Shown: one piece after another, positions 54,074 to 63,952 of the stretch | Layout: each line of letters opens with the position of its first letter | Numbering within the stretch: the stretch's first letter is position 1 | Source of the DNA: Candidatus Peregrinibacteria bacterium | GTDB lineage: Bacteria > Patescibacteriota > Gracilibacteria > UBA1369 > LOWO2-01-FULL-3 | Direction: 5' to 3' | NCBI GenBank assembly: GCA_030688025.1 | Contig: JAUYJL010000003.1 | Coordinates: 20,193 to 84,192 of the forward strand | DNA: 64,000 bases | Made by a program: the position numbers and the translations under genes | The notes under the pieces: model-generated | What the model was told of the DNA's origin: nothing | The model's input: the letters and a program-made list of their open reading frames with translations, nothing else | Database searches by the model: none

Positions 54074-55597
54074 TTACACCGCAAATTCCTCCGCTCGAGT
54101 CTCCCTTACTACATGAACTTTGACCGGATTTGGACTGTGGAAATCTTTTTCGATTTTGCGAGCAACATCATGAGACATTTTGATTGCCCCAAGATCATCG
54201 ATCTCATCAGGATTAACAAAGATTCTGACCTCATTTCCAGCTTGCACCGCAAACACTTTCTTCACACCATCAAAGGTGTTGCAAAGCGTTTCAAGCTCAG
54301 TAAGCCTTCTGATATATGTATCCAAATTATCTTTATTTGCTCCAGTTCTTGAATTTGAAATAAGATTCGCCGCCTGAACGATCTGTGCCTCAAGACTTTT
54401 TGGCTCAGGATCGCCATGATGCGCCTCAATTGCATGAACAACTTCCTCGGGAAGTCCAAATTTTCTCGCAATATCAGCACCAATTTTCGCATGATGACCG
54501 GAAATTTCGTGATCAACCGCTTTTCCAATATCGTGCAAAAGTCCAGCTTTTTTACAAACAGAGATGTCCGCACCAAGTTCTCCCGCAAGAGCAGAAGCCA
54601 AGAAAGAGACCTCCATTGAATGTTTCAAAGCATTTTGTCCATGAGTAACTCTGAATTTCAAACGTCCCAAAATCTTTATCAAATTCACATGAAGACCATT
54701 GACTCCAGTCTCAAGAACAGCCTTTTCTCCAAGCTCTTTAATCAGCATATTCACTTCTTCCTTTACCTTTTCAACAGTTTCCTCAATTCTCGCAGGATGA
54801 ATACGTCCATCCTCAATAAGTCTTTCAAGAGCAACCTTCGCGATATATCTTCTAACCAAATCAAATCCGGAAATAACAATAGATCCCGGCGTATCATCCA
54901 CAATCACATCAACACCGGTAATTTGCTCAAACGTATTAATATTTCGACCTTCACGACCGATAATACGTCCCTTCATCTCATCACTCGGCAAACTAACTAT
55001 TGTAGAAGTAGATTCAGCCGTAGTTTCAGCCGCACACTTCACAATAGCTTCAGCCAAAATCCATTTAGCCTTTTCCCTCGCCTTATCATGCAATTCTTTT
55101 TCAAATTTTGTAATCTGAAGAACAATATCTTCCTTCGAATCTTCCTCAACTTTCCTAATAAGAAGCTCTTTTGCCTCTTCCTTACTCATGCTCGCAACCT
55201 TCTCAAGCTGAGCGGCCTGCATCTTATAAATCTCCTCAACCTGATCCCTAAGTTGACGAATAGAAGTGATTTTCAAATCCATTTCGCCCTTAAGCTTGTC
55301 AATATCGTCCTCTTTCTTATCAAGACTGGATTCTTTCTTAAGAAGCCTTTCCTCAATCTCATTCAACTGAGATTGTCTTTTTCTCTCATCCTTTTTCACT
55401 TCATCCTGAAGCTTAAAAGCCTCATTTTTTGCCTCATACAAAACCTCCTTAGCTTTGTTTTTGGCATCATTCATGATCTGTTCAGCCTTCACTACAAGAT
55501 CCTTATTTTTCTCCTCAACTGTTTTTTTCCTGTACAGATATCCTCCGTACCCACCAATGGCCGCGCCTATGATGGCAATTAAAAATGTTATACCCAT
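54074..55597 (-). CDS. rny: Ribonuclease Y
   Basis: A 507-residue membrane-anchored endoribonuclease that initiates mRNA decay. An N-terminal membrane helix (residues 2-22) is followed by a long coiled coil, a KH domain (MKGRIIGREGRNINTFE), and an HD domain with LLHDIGKAVDHE and the VHAIEAHHGDPEP segment. Length and order match the family. It has a strong promoter and an unusual structured leader. Confidence 0.97.
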   Translation of the reverse strand: MGITFLIAIIGAAIGGYGGYLYRKKTVEEKNKDLVVKAEQIMNDAKNKAKEVLYEAKNEAFKLQDEVKKDERKRQSQLNEIEERLLKKESSLDKKEDDIDKLKGEMDLKITSIRQLRDQVEEIYKMQAAQLEKVASMSKEEAKELLIRKVEEDSKEDIVLQITKFEKELHDKAREKAKWILAEAIVKCAAETTAESTSTIVSLPSDEMKGRIIGREGRNINTFEQITGVDVIVDDTPGSIVISGFDLVRRYIAKVALERLIEDGRIHPARIEETVEKVKEEVNMLIKELGEKAVLETGVNGLHVNLIKILGRLKFRVTHGQNALKHSMEVSFLASALAGELGADISVCKKAGLLHDIGKAVDHEISGHHAKIGADIARKFGLPEEVVHAIEAHHGDPEPKSLEAQIVQAANLISNSRTGANKDNLDTYIRRLTELETLCNTFDGVKKVFAVQAGNEVRIFVNPDEIDDLGAIKMSHDVARKIEKDFHSPNPVKVHVVRETRAEEFAV

Positions 55598-55745
55598 ATC
55601 AACAAAAGTTAGATTATTTAATCCTTACTTTAGTCATCATGAGTTTAAAACGCCTGAAATCAAAAGAACACCTAGCAATCCTAGGCTATCAATATAGGTC
55701 TATATTTGATCTTTGAAATCAAGTTAATCATCGTGGTTTCTGCTT
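55598..55745 (-). other. Structured leader of rny
   Basis: A predicted 5' untranslated region of about 140 nt. Three short hairpins follow in series: TTGAT/ATCAA, ATATAG/CTATAT and CCTAG/CTAGG. It is long for this genome, where most leaders are 10-30 nt. It could control rny mRNA stability or be an autoregulatory RNase Y target. No known riboswitch class is recognised. Confidence 0.45.
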
Positions 55746-55774
55746 TATATAAGCCGTTAAAGCGTACGTGTCAA
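55746..55774 (-). promoter_or_regulatory. Promoter of rny
   Basis: Minus-strand -35 TTGACA at 55774-55769, 17-nt spacer, -10 TATATA at 55751-55746. This is the strongest match to consensus in the window. The start is near 55739. Confidence 0.82.
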
Positions 55775-55981
55775 AAATGTAATTCTAAACTCTGTAAAAC
55801 CTAAAGCTCGAACTTAATATTTAAATAAATACTTACACCAAAAGTGTACTTCATTACCCGAAAATGTCAAACAGCTTTTAGGAAAACATTAAGGAAATTT
55901 TAATAAAATTTAACAAAAATTTAATCTCAATATGCTCAAATGGATTAAATTAAAAAATATTTTTAAATTAATCAAACACCC
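55775..55981. other. AT-rich gap
   Basis: About 200 nt of AT-rich sequence between the divergent rny promoter and the small secreted protein gene. It has A/T runs that could hold the plus-strand promoter. I see no frame, RNA gene or repeat. Confidence 0.4.
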
Positions 55982-56404
55982 ATGAAAAATTCATCAGAAA
56001 AAATACGAAAAATAATTTCATCAATAATAATACTATTTTCAATTTGGCAAACTCAGGAAGTTTTCGCAAACTCAATCATCATTCCACAACCAATCTTTAC
56101 CCCACAAACAACCGCCACCCCTAGCCAAAACACACCGAGTAATAAAATTATTCAAGAATCGCAAAACAAAAACCCCAAATCAACGAAAGAAACAAAGAAA
56201 AAAACTAAAACAACCCCTGTCAAAAAAATCACAAACATTAACAACACAACAAAACCAAAAACGGTAAACCCAACAAGCAACACCACTTCAAGAACAGTCA
56301 ACCGTAATTCAAAAACCAAATCTCCAAAAAATTGGGAACGTTATCTAACGCCCCCAATCATAATCATCACCTTAATCCTAGTCTCAATAACAGGTAAGCG
56401 TTAA
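55982..56404 (+). CDS. Small exported low-complexity protein, unknown
   Basis: A 140-residue protein. The N-terminal signal peptide ends near AVEVFAN-like residue 30 (WQTQEVFAN). A Thr/Asn/Lys/Pro-rich disordered body (about 35-115) follows, with a C-terminal membrane helix (about 120-137, PPIIIITLILVSITG) and a short basic tail GKR. This is the layout of a cell-wall-tethered or envelope-spanning protein. A family 2 palindrome overlaps its stop codon. Confidence 0.55.
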   Translation: MKNSSEKIRKIISSIIILFSIWQTQEVFANSIIIPQPIFTPQTTATPSQNTPSNKIIQESQNKNPKSTKETKKKTKTTPVKKITNINNTTKPKTVNPTSNTTSRTVNRNSKTKSPKNWERYLTPPIIIITLILVSITGKR

Positions 56405-56515
56405 AAAACATTCAGATACAAGGCGACAGCGAAATTTTGGACGACAATGTACATAACGTACATGATGACCAAAATTTCGCGACAACGTAATAGATGAATA
56501 TTTTTTAACGCTTAC
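56394..56515. repeat. Family 2 structured palindrome, copy F
   Basis: A 122-nt element bridging the convergent stops at 56404 and 56516. The outer arms 56394-56414 and 56495-56515 pair over 21 positions with one mismatch. Inside are GATACAAGGCGACA on the left and GCGACAACGTAATAGATG on the right, then an inner 12-bp stem (GCGAAATTTTGG, 56429-56440, with 56469-56480) and a GTAC-containing apex. It shares its right core with D and G and its left core with G. Confidence 0.85.
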
Positions 56516-57352
56516 TTAGTCCAAAAGTTTAAGCTGAGCCATTGTGTTATAAATAAGCTGAGCGCTGTCCCCTCTTGTAACGCTATAAAATGGTGTATAC
56601 AAAGTTTTTCCGGAAACAATATTCCCTTCCTTCGCCGCACACGCATATGGCGCCATCCAACTGTCAGCAGGAACATCAATATATGGATCAACCTTTATGT
56701 CCGCACAAAGAGGATAGTTTGTCGCCGCAAAAATAATTTTCACAGCCTCTGCCTTTGCAACACTCTGGCCAGGCTTAAAAGTGCCATCTGCATATCCATT
56801 CACCCATCCGGCCTCTTTAGCATAACAAACAAAAGCTGCGAACCATTCAGTTTTCACATCTGAAAAACAATTTTCAAGCTTCTTCCCTGCGAAATCAGCA
56901 TCGACAGCATTAGACAAGATAACCAAAAATTCAGCACGATTTATTGTATTATCAGGCTTAAAATTTCCATCACTATATCCTGTCAAAATCCCAAAATTAT
57001 ACAAAGACTCAATCGCTGCGGCATTTTTATGATTCACTGGAACATCCTTGAATATCTGCTTTTTCGCATCTTCCTTCGAAACCTCACCGCTAGAACTCAC
57101 AGATTCATCATCCGCTCCAAGAACAGAAGAATAGAATTTATTTAAATAATCATTATTAGAACTAGAAAATGATCCAATCGCATACCCAGAAACAGCGACA
57201 AAAAGCATCAAAAGCACTAAAAAACCCCTAGACATATCCATTCCCGAAAAAGAATGACGAGAAGAAATTTCATTCATTTTCTTATCCGAAACCTTAGGGT
57301 TCACAATTTTCTTCGGAGGAAAACTTCTCTTGTTTTGAACTATTTTAGGCAT
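56516..57352 (-). CDS. SLH-domain surface protein
   Basis: A 278-residue protein anchored by one N-terminal membrane helix (about residues 43-63). The outer part holds three S-layer homology (SLH) domains. The first two have F.DVP..H..AAAIESL..GIL.GYSDGNFKPD and WVNGYADGTFKPG, and the third is more divergent. SLH domains bind pyruvylated wall polysaccharide in other bacteria. It is widespread in Peregrinibacteria-like genomes. A PerM-like transporter gene lies 14 nt upstream. Confidence 0.9.
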   Translation of the reverse strand: MPKIVQNKRSFPPKKIVNPKVSDKKMNEISSRHSFSGMDMSRGFLVLLMLFVAVSGYAIGSFSSSNNDYLNKFYSSVLGADDESVSSSGEVSKEDAKKQIFKDVPVNHKNAAAIESLYNFGILTGYSDGNFKPDNTINRAEFLVILSNAVDADFAGKKLENCFSDVKTEWFAAFVCYAKEAGWVNGYADGTFKPGQSVAKAEAVKIIFAATNYPLCADIKVDPYIDVPADSWMAPYACAAKEGNIVSGKTLYTPFYSVTRGDSAQLIYNTMAQLKLLD

Positions 57353-57366
57353 AATAAAATGTTAAA

Positions 57367-58476
57367 TTATTTTTTTAAAAGATTTTTATATTCAAATTCA
57401 TAAATGTGCAAAAACGACATTAGCACAATAAGCACCAGAGGTCCAACTACGACCCCCTTAAGCCCCATAGTCACAACTCCACCCAATACGACCAAAAACA
57501 TCATTAGAGGGTAAGTATGTGTATTTCCACGCATAAGATAAGGTCTCGCAAAGTTATCTACAGTTCCTATAACAAAAATTCCCCAACACAAAAGGAAAAC
57601 AGCAGAATAATAATCTCCAAGCATCAATAAAATAAGTCCAGCGGGAACCCAAACAACCGCAGTTCCAACGACAGGAACAAGAGAGAAAAAAGCAATAGCA
57701 GTCCCCCAAAAGACCGGATTGGAAATTCCAGCAACCATGAATCCGACGCCTCCAACAACTCCCTGAAGGATAGCAGTCAAAAACACTCCAAACACCACAG
57801 CCTTAACCATATCTTTTATTTTGTAAAAAAGCTGCTCCTCATAAGATGAAGGTAAAGGGCTTAATTCCCCAATCCTTTTCACAAGACCAGCCCCATCCTT
57901 AAAGAAATAAAACAAACAAAACAGTAAAACAACAAGACTCAACATAATTTCAGAAATACTCTTCAAAAAAGAAGCAGTCTGCGAAACAAGGAAAGTACTT
58001 AAAGATTTAGCTACCTCAACTATATTCTGCTTCAAATCCATACTATCCACGTCTACAAGAGGCGAAATCATTCCCTTCAAATCATAGAAAAATCCGCCAT
58101 TTTTCCACTGTAAATATTTATCAAAAACCCCGGAATTTATTTTCAACTGAACAATTTCATAAGTTGAAAACGCCTCACTCGTAAGGAAAATAATAAAAAC
58201 AGCTATAGGAACAAGAATAATAAGAACAATTAAAATACATGAGACAAAACTTGCCGTCCTCTCCCATCCTCGAAAAGCTTTAAGCAAAGATTTATGCAAA
58301 GGATTAAAAGATATCGCCAAAACCGCCGCCACAAAAACAACGGTGATAAAAGGCTCTAAAATCCCAACCATATAATAAAGCGCAAACAAAAGACAAACCA
58401 TCAAAAAATATCCGGGAAGCTTGTCCAAGATAAGAGCGCTATCAGATTTAAAGTGAAAAGGTTTTCTTTCTTTCAT
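57367..58476 (-). CDS. AI-2E/PerM family transporter
   Basis: A membrane protein of about 369 residues with eight segments, of the PF01594 (AI-2 exporter-like) family. Typical motifs are SFNPLHKSLLKAF and a C-terminal LVPVVGTAVVWVPAGLILL region. The substrate is unknown; annotated functions in this family range from autoinducer export to ion transport. The ATG at 58476 is more likely than the GTG at 58494. It is followed by the SLH protein. Confidence 0.85.
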   Translation of the reverse strand: MKERKPFHFKSDSALILDKLPGYFLMVCLLFALYYMVGILEPFITVVFVAAVLAISFNPLHKSLLKAFRGWERTASFVSCILIVLIILVPIAVFIIFLTSEAFSTYEIVQLKINSGVFDKYLQWKNGGFFYDLKGMISPLVDVDSMDLKQNIVEVAKSLSTFLVSQTASFLKSISEIMLSLVVLLFCLFYFFKDGAGLVKRIGELSPLPSSYEEQLFYKIKDMVKAVVFGVFLTAILQGVVGGVGFMVAGISNPVFWGTAIAFFSLVPVVGTAVVWVPAGLILLMLGDYYSAVFLLCWGIFVIGTVDNFARPYLMRGNTHTYPLMMFLVVLGGVVTMGLKGVVVGPLVLIVLMSFLHIYEFEYKNLLKK

Positions 58477-58521
58477 ATTAAAAATATATAACACAATCCA
58501 TCTCAGTGCAAAGCAAAAACA

Positions 58522-59289
58522 CTACATTCCCACATCTTGACGCTTATCTTTTTTCACAATCTTCAAAAGTCCATCCTTTAACGCCACCAAAAAAGGCACC
58601 GTCAAACAAGCCACAAACGCTGCCGAAAACGCCCTTTGGAGAACAGGATATTTAGAAAAAAACAACATATAATCCCTCACAGAATCCGGAGCATCAAGAC
58701 CATTTTTATTAAGAAAATCAAGAATATCCAACGCCACCCTTTGATCAAGCATCACGCCCAAAATAGACCCAACGATAGCAATTTTCACCAAAGAAATATT
58801 TTTATCTCCACCTGCAGATTCATTTTTCTCTGGCATAAAATCCTGATAAACATACTTTTCGTTATACCAAAGAATTGCAGCCCCATGCTGAATAATTTTC
58901 TCAACTTCACCCCAACATTCCTCAACCATCTGCTCAATATTCTCAGCACTATCAAAATCAGAATCATCATTCGGTAAAATTCGATCACAAACAAGCACAG
59001 ATCTTTCACCAACATTTACCCGTTTAAAAAGCATATCCACCCTAACACGTTCATCAACAGGCAATAATACAGAAACAGAAGGAATTCCATCCCTCAACAT
59101 ACAAATAACTTCCAAATCACCTTTGGCCATTCCTCCGCCAAAAGACTTTCCGCTTTTAAGTGGAACCGCAAGGCCAGGCCCTCTCGCCTCAAAACCACGC
59201 TTCTTAAGCTTTGAATACACAATATGCCTAAGAACAAACTCCAAAGGCATATCTACAACCTCCTGTACTGGCGCCACTTGCTCACCCAT
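58522..59289 (-). CDS. Membrane-associated protein, unknown
   Basis: A 255-residue protein. The N-terminal soluble part (1-160) has an alpha/beta pattern with the KSGKSFGGGMAKGDLEVIC segment and many acidic residues. Two hydrophobic stretches follow (about 170-187 and 222-242), with a Lys-rich tail. No family is recognised. It is upstream of the PerM-like gene. Confidence 0.55.
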   Translation of the reverse strand: MGEQVAPVQEVVDMPLEFVLRHIVYSKLKKRGFEARGPGLAVPLKSGKSFGGGMAKGDLEVICMLRDGIPSVSVLLPVDERVRVDMLFKRVNVGERSVLVCDRILPNDDSDFDSAENIEQMVEECWGEVEKIIQHGAAILWYNEKYVYQDFMPEKNESAGGDKNISLVKIAIVGSILGVMLDQRVALDILDFLNKNGLDAPDSVRDYMLFFSKYPVLQRAFSAAFVACLTVPFLVALKDGLLKIVKKDKRQDVGM

Positions 59290-59343
59290 AAATATTACAT
59301 AAAGTAGCCATCTTTATACAATATCCGATGCGTATTGTCAACA

Positions 59344-61158
59344 TCACCAGCCACCACCACCTCCTCCTCCGCCGCCTCCGCCAGAACCGCCACCGCCTCC
59401 ACTTCCAGACGGACCAGAAACAGTTGAAGAAATACTATCTGCCAAAGAAGTCATATTCGAAGAAAAATCTCCAAGATCAAAACTTCCAGAACTAGATGAA
59501 AACCAAATAGGACAATGACTATAAAAATACTTTTCTCCATACAAAGAAACCATTTTTTTCGCCCAAAGAGAAGTAATCCCAAACACAATCGCATACGGCA
59601 AAAATCTTTCAAAAATATTTTCTTCTTCATAAAATTTCTGACGATATTTCTCCGCAGTTTTCATATACATTTTAAATCCTTTGATCCTCCTCTCAACCTC
59701 AACTCCTTTCACAGTTTTCCTCGGCATAATATGAGAGAATAAGAATAAAATAACAGCAACCACAAACACCGAAATAACTCCAGAGACAGAAAGAACTTCC
59801 CAAGTTAACAAGAAAAACACAGCAAAAACAGAAAAAATAGCAGCAGTGAAAAACGCAGACTTAAGCATAAGTCCATGTTTTTCCAACAAATCTTTTTCAT
59901 GCAATTCTTTAAGCACCTGTTTCTTGATCGGGATTAAAACTTTATAAAAATGATCCTTCAAATCAGATAATTTCACAGTCCATTTCGTAGCAGGATCCGA
60001 ATCAATTTTAATTTTTTTATTAAAAAGACCTTCAGCCACGATACTAAATAAACCAACAACAGTTTTTTTAGTCACAAATAAATTTTTATAAACAATAATA
60101 TCAGCTTTACTAATCCCCTTTCCCTCACGAATATCTTTATTCAAAGACGAAATCTCATAATCCTTTGAAGTAAAAACCAGAAGAACTTTTGACTCAATTT
60201 CTTTGATAGAAATAAATCCATGCACTGCCAAATTTATCAAAGAAGCGGTTATAAATTTATTATCAAACGCCCCCTGGTCCATAAGCACTCCCATTTGCAT
60301 CGGAGTAAGATCATCCGGCGATCCAAATTCAGGAGCAATCGATTTGTCGTTTGCCGGATCATCTCCATGTTTTTTCCACATAACAAAACAAAAAATAAAA
60401 ACAAAAAGTGGAATCAAAAACCACAAATACTCTCCATACAATTCCATAAAAGTAAATTGATATGGAGTAAAAATATTTTTAGGAAACATGACGGAAGCAG
60501 TTATTCCATCACCTAATCCAAGCGTTCCGATAGAAACAAAATGAAGAGTATGCTCATCAGTCCACTGATAATCAGCCAAATCTTTAGACGTAGAATCAAG
60601 TTCACCAGTAAAATAATTTACCGCAGAATTCCCTTCGTTTACTTCATCTGGAAAAATTATATCCGCAGAAAAATTATCAGTTTCTATATCCCAAAAATTT
60701 CCATTCAAATTCCAATACAACTCATCAAAATTTTCTCCCCCGAAATAAACCGCATTCTGAACCTTGTAAACAATTTTATAATAATTTAATCCCTGCACCG
60801 TAACATTCGCATCACCAATTTTCCAAGTAACAGTGCCGCTACTCTTCGTAGCATCATATTGGAGCGAATTATCGTCAAAATCCGTGATACTAATCAGCTC
60901 CACAGGCCTTTTAAAAGTCCCAACCGTTGTCTCTGTTTTCGTCGGCAAAATCCTAAAAATTCCATGTTTATTAAAACAAGATCCACAATCAGCAGTGATT
61001 TTTTCAGTAATAAGCAAACTCGAATCTTTATTCACAACTATCTCCGACTGAAAATCTTTTATATACCAATAATCAACATTTTCGCGAGCACTAGCCGAAA
61101 ACCCAAAAGCAAACTGCGCTAAAAAAGAAAACAAAACAATGGCAAAAATTTTTTTCAT
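59344..61158 (-). CDS. DUF2207 membrane protein
   Basis: A protein of about 604 residues with a signal peptide (MKKIFAIVLFSFLAQFAFGF), the DUF2207 N-terminal domain (YWYIKDFQSEIVVNKDSSL), an internal membrane helix (about residue 245), a cytoplasmic region, two further helices (about 440-480), and a Gly-rich C-terminus with long Gly runs ending GGGW. The family has no defined function. I use ATG 61158 because the in-frame start at 61212 lies within the hppA terminator. The stop is TGA. Confidence 0.85.
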   Translation of the reverse strand: MKKIFAIVLFSFLAQFAFGFSASARENVDYWYIKDFQSEIVVNKDSSLLITEKITADCGSCFNKHGIFRILPTKTETTVGTFKRPVELISITDFDDNSLQYDATKSSGTVTWKIGDANVTVQGLNYYKIVYKVQNAVYFGGENFDELYWNLNGNFWDIETDNFSADIIFPDEVNEGNSAVNYFTGELDSTSKDLADYQWTDEHTLHFVSIGTLGLGDGITASVMFPKNIFTPYQFTFMELYGEYLWFLIPLFVFIFCFVMWKKHGDDPANDKSIAPEFGSPDDLTPMQMGVLMDQGAFDNKFITASLINLAVHGFISIKEIESKVLLVFTSKDYEISSLNKDIREGKGISKADIIVYKNLFVTKKTVVGLFSIVAEGLFNKKIKIDSDPATKWTVKLSDLKDHFYKVLIPIKKQVLKELHEKDLLEKHGLMLKSAFFTAAIFSVFAVFFLLTWEVLSVSGVISVFVVAVILFLFSHIMPRKTVKGVEVERRIKGFKMYMKTAEKYRQKFYEEENIFERFLPYAIVFGITSLWAKKMVSLYGEKYFYSHCPIWFSSSSGSFDLGDFSSNMTSLADSISSTVSGPSGSGGGGGSGGGGGGGGGGGW

Positions 61159-61193
61159 AGGAATTTTTATAAACTGTAAAATAATATAACACC

Positions 61194-61231
61194 AAAAAAG
61201 CCCCTCTCGCAATTGAGAAGGGCCTTTTTTA
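61194..61231 (-). terminator. Intrinsic terminator of hppA
   Basis: AAAAAAGGCCCCTCTC (61194-61209) pairs with GAGAAGGGCCTTTTTT (61216-61231) with one mismatch and a 6-nt loop. On the minus strand it follows the hppA stop by 16 nt and ends in a T-run. Confidence 0.9.
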
Positions 61232-61247
61232 ATTCAAACTAAACTTC

Positions 61248-63350
61248 TTATTTCTGTACCAACAAGAAAAGTGGTGCAAGAACAAGTGTAAGAGTAGACA
61301 AAAGTTTGATCAAAACGTGTAGTGAAGGACCTGCTGTATCCTTGAAGGGATCACCAACAGTATCTCCAACAACCGCCGCTTTATGAGCAAATGAACCTTT
61401 TCCACCATGAGCTCCCATTTCAATATATTTCTTAGCATTGTCCCAAGCACCTCCTCCATTGTTAAGAGTAAGCGCCAAAACAACACCGGCAATAGTTCCA
61501 ACCATAAGAGTCGCTCCAACTGCCTCAACTCCAAGAGTAAATCCAACGATAGTAGGAACAGCTACAGCTGTAAGTCCTGGAAGTACCATTTCTTTAAGCG
61601 CACCTTTTGTACAAATATCAACACTTCTTGCATAATCAGGTTTTTCAGTTCCTGCCATAATTCCAGGTTTCTCTTTAAACTGAGCACGAACATCATTGAT
61701 AATGTAAGAAGCCGCACGAGAAACCGCACGAATTGCGAATGAAGAGAAAACGAAAATAAGCATAGCTCCGATAAGTCCTCCAACGAAGACAATCGGTTTA
61801 GCAAGATCGATACTTGTAAGTTTTGCCGCTTCCAGGAAAGCAGAGAAAAGCAAGAATGCCGCAAGAGCCGCAGATCCAACAGCATAACCCTTTGTAAGAG
61901 CTTTTGTTGTGTTTCCAACAGCATCAAGACGATCTGTTCTCTTTCTGATTTCTTCAGGAGCTTTTGACATTTCAACAATTCCTCCGGCATTGTCTGTGAT
62001 CGGTCCAAAGTTATCCATTGCAAGTATGTAAGCCGCAGTAGCAAGCATTCCCATCGTCGCAACAGCAGTTCCATAAAGTCCACCATGAACAATTCCGGTA
62101 GCATTTCCAAGATAATAAGACGCAATCAAAGATGCAGAGATAACAAGTACAGGAAGACCTGTGCTTTCAAGACCGACAGCGAAACCACTAATGATGTTTG
62201 TAGCACCTCCTGTTTCTGAAGCCTCTGCGATTTCTTTTACAGGGCGATATCTATATTCTGTGTAGTATTGAGTAATATAAACAAATGCAACGCTGGCAAT
62301 AATACCAACAAGCCCTGCTCCGAAGAACCACATCCATGCGTTTGCAGATGTAGGATTAGCTAGAAGATATTCTGCTGATGGAGTCAAAAGCAAATAGCTC
62401 GATACTCCAAATCCGATAATTGACAATATTGTTGTAACAAAATAACCTTTATTTAGTCCTTTCATTGGATCTTGAGATTCCTTGATAGAAACCACCATGA
62501 CTCCAACGATAGAAGCGATAAGCCCGAAGGCACGAGCTACAAGAGGGAAAATAATTCCTTTAAATCCAAATACTGGGAAAAGCGCAATTCCAAGAATCAT
62601 CGCTCCAATATTTTCAGCAGCTGTAGATTCGAAAAGATCCGCTCCACGACCTGCACAATCTCCAACGTTATCACCAACTAAATCAGCAATAACTGCAGGA
62701 TTTCTAGGATCATCTTCAGGAATTCCAGCTTCTACTTTTCCAACTAGATCAGCTCCAACATCGGCAGCTTTTGTATAAATTCCACCTCCAAGTTGTGCGA
62801 ATAGAGCAACGAAAGAAGCTCCGAATCCGAAACCAACCAATAGAAGAGGAACTTCTGTAGGATTTGCAACTCCACCGTAAGCTACGAAAAGTCCACCAAC
62901 TCCAAGAAGAGAAAGGGCAACTACAAGAATACCTGAGAAAGCTCCACCACGAATAGCCATTTTAAGAGCTTTATTTACGCTGTGTTGAGCCGCAGCAGCA
63001 GTTCGAAGATTCGCTTTTACACTCATGTACATTCCCAAAAATCCTGAAAGAGCAGAACAAGCCGCTCCAAGTACAAATGCTAAAGCAGTGTGCCAACCAT
63101 AGTTGAAATCACCACTTAAAGAATATGCACCAAGAATGACGACAACCATTACAAGTGATAGAATACCAATTGTAACGTACTGTCTTCTCAAAAACGCCAT
63201 AGCTCCCTCTCTAATAGCCTCAGCAATTTCCTGCATCTTTGGCGTACCTTTGTCCTGCGCAAGGACATGGCGCGCAAGCAAAATTGCTATAACAAGAGAA
63301 AGAAGACTAATGCCGAATATCGAAGCAAAAAGATATGTAGACATAGACAT
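61248..63350 (-). CDS. hppA: Membrane-bound proton-pumping pyrophosphatase
   Basis: A 700-residue H+-PPase that hydrolyses pyrophosphate to pump ions across the membrane. It has about 16 membrane segments. The catalytic motif DVGADLVGKVEAGIPEDDPRNP and the GDNVGDCAGRGADLFES segment are present. The position that decides potassium dependence reads GNTTKA, where the Lys suggests a potassium-independent, proton-pumping enzyme. Length is normal. It has its own promoter and terminator. Confidence 0.96.
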   Translation of the reverse strand: MSMSTYLFASIFGISLLSLVIAILLARHVLAQDKGTPKMQEIAEAIREGAMAFLRRQYVTIGILSLVMVVVILGAYSLSGDFNYGWHTALAFVLGAACSALSGFLGMYMSVKANLRTAAAAQHSVNKALKMAIRGGAFSGILVVALSLLGVGGLFVAYGGVANPTEVPLLLVGFGFGASFVALFAQLGGGIYTKAADVGADLVGKVEAGIPEDDPRNPAVIADLVGDNVGDCAGRGADLFESTAAENIGAMILGIALFPVFGFKGIIFPLVARAFGLIASIVGVMVVSIKESQDPMKGLNKGYFVTTILSIIGFGVSSYLLLTPSAEYLLANPTSANAWMWFFGAGLVGIIASVAFVYITQYYTEYRYRPVKEIAEASETGGATNIISGFAVGLESTGLPVLVISASLIASYYLGNATGIVHGGLYGTAVATMGMLATAAYILAMDNFGPITDNAGGIVEMSKAPEEIRKRTDRLDAVGNTTKALTKGYAVGSAALAAFLLFSAFLEAAKLTSIDLAKPIVFVGGLIGAMLIFVFSSFAIRAVSRAASYIINDVRAQFKEKPGIMAGTEKPDYARSVDICTKGALKEMVLPGLTAVAVPTIVGFTLGVEAVGATLMVGTIAGVVLALTLNNGGGAWDNAKKYIEMGAHGGKGSFAHKAAVVGDTVGDPFKDTAGPSLHVLIKLLSTLTLVLAPLFLLVQK

Positions 63351-63398
63351 CTTAAAATAAATTAAAAAATATTAAATATATAGAAAAGTTCGCGTGGA

Positions 63399-63427
63399 AT
63401 ATTAACAACTTATAGTGATGAGTTCAA
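63399..63427 (-). promoter_or_regulatory. Promoter of hppA
   Basis: Minus-strand -35 TTGAAC at 63427-63422, 17-nt spacer, -10 TAATAT at 63404-63399. The leader is about 40 nt. Confidence 0.75.
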
Positions 63428-63448
63428 GCTAATTTTGAGACACTTGTT

Positions 63449-63952
63449 TTACTTAATAACATTTATAACTAACTTCGTCGTTTCATCACCCCATTCAATA
63501 GATATTTCATTTTCTCCAGGAGCAACTCGCAACCATGGCGAACCATAATAATCTTTTAAAGAATCATCGACCAATCTGAAAGTAGCCATGTTATTTTTAA
63601 CTTCCATAGGCTTTATGTAGACAGGCTCCGCCTCCAAACAACCAATTCCATCATCAAAATTTAGAGAACCAGATTTTTTCGCAGCTTTATTCTCCACTAT
63701 ATACACAGGGCTATCCTTACATGTTAATGAAGAAAATGGAATAGGACTAAAATTTGAAAGTGTAGTTTCTATATTAATAACATCTCCAATTTTATAAGAT
63801 TCATTCACAGGCTCAATTTTTGCCTTAACAAACAACCCAATTCTAAACTTCCAAACAAAAAACAAGGAAACAAAAATAATCAACAAAATCAAAGAAACTT
63901 TCAGAAATAAACGAGACTTAGGAACTTCAGAAATTTGATTAACTTCTACCAT
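63449..63952 (-). CDS. Membrane-anchored beta protein, paralogue of the 43843 gene
   Basis: A 167-residue protein with one N-terminal membrane helix (about residues 16-36) and an extracellular beta domain starting KAKIEPVNESYKIGDVINIE. The order TT..NFS..P.SS is shared with the gene at 43843, so the two are paralogues. The C-terminal strands (LRVAPGENEISIEWGDE) look Ig-like. Function is unknown. It lies upstream of hppA, separated by its own stop and the hppA promoter. Confidence 0.65.
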   Translation of the reverse strand: MVEVNQISEVPKSRLFLKVSLILLIIFVSLFFVWKFRIGLFVKAKIEPVNESYKIGDVINIETTLSNFSPIPFSSLTCKDSPVYIVENKAAKKSGSLNFDDGIGCLEAEPVYIKPMEVKNNMATFRLVDDSLKDYYGSPWLRVAPGENEISIEWGDETTKLVINVIK

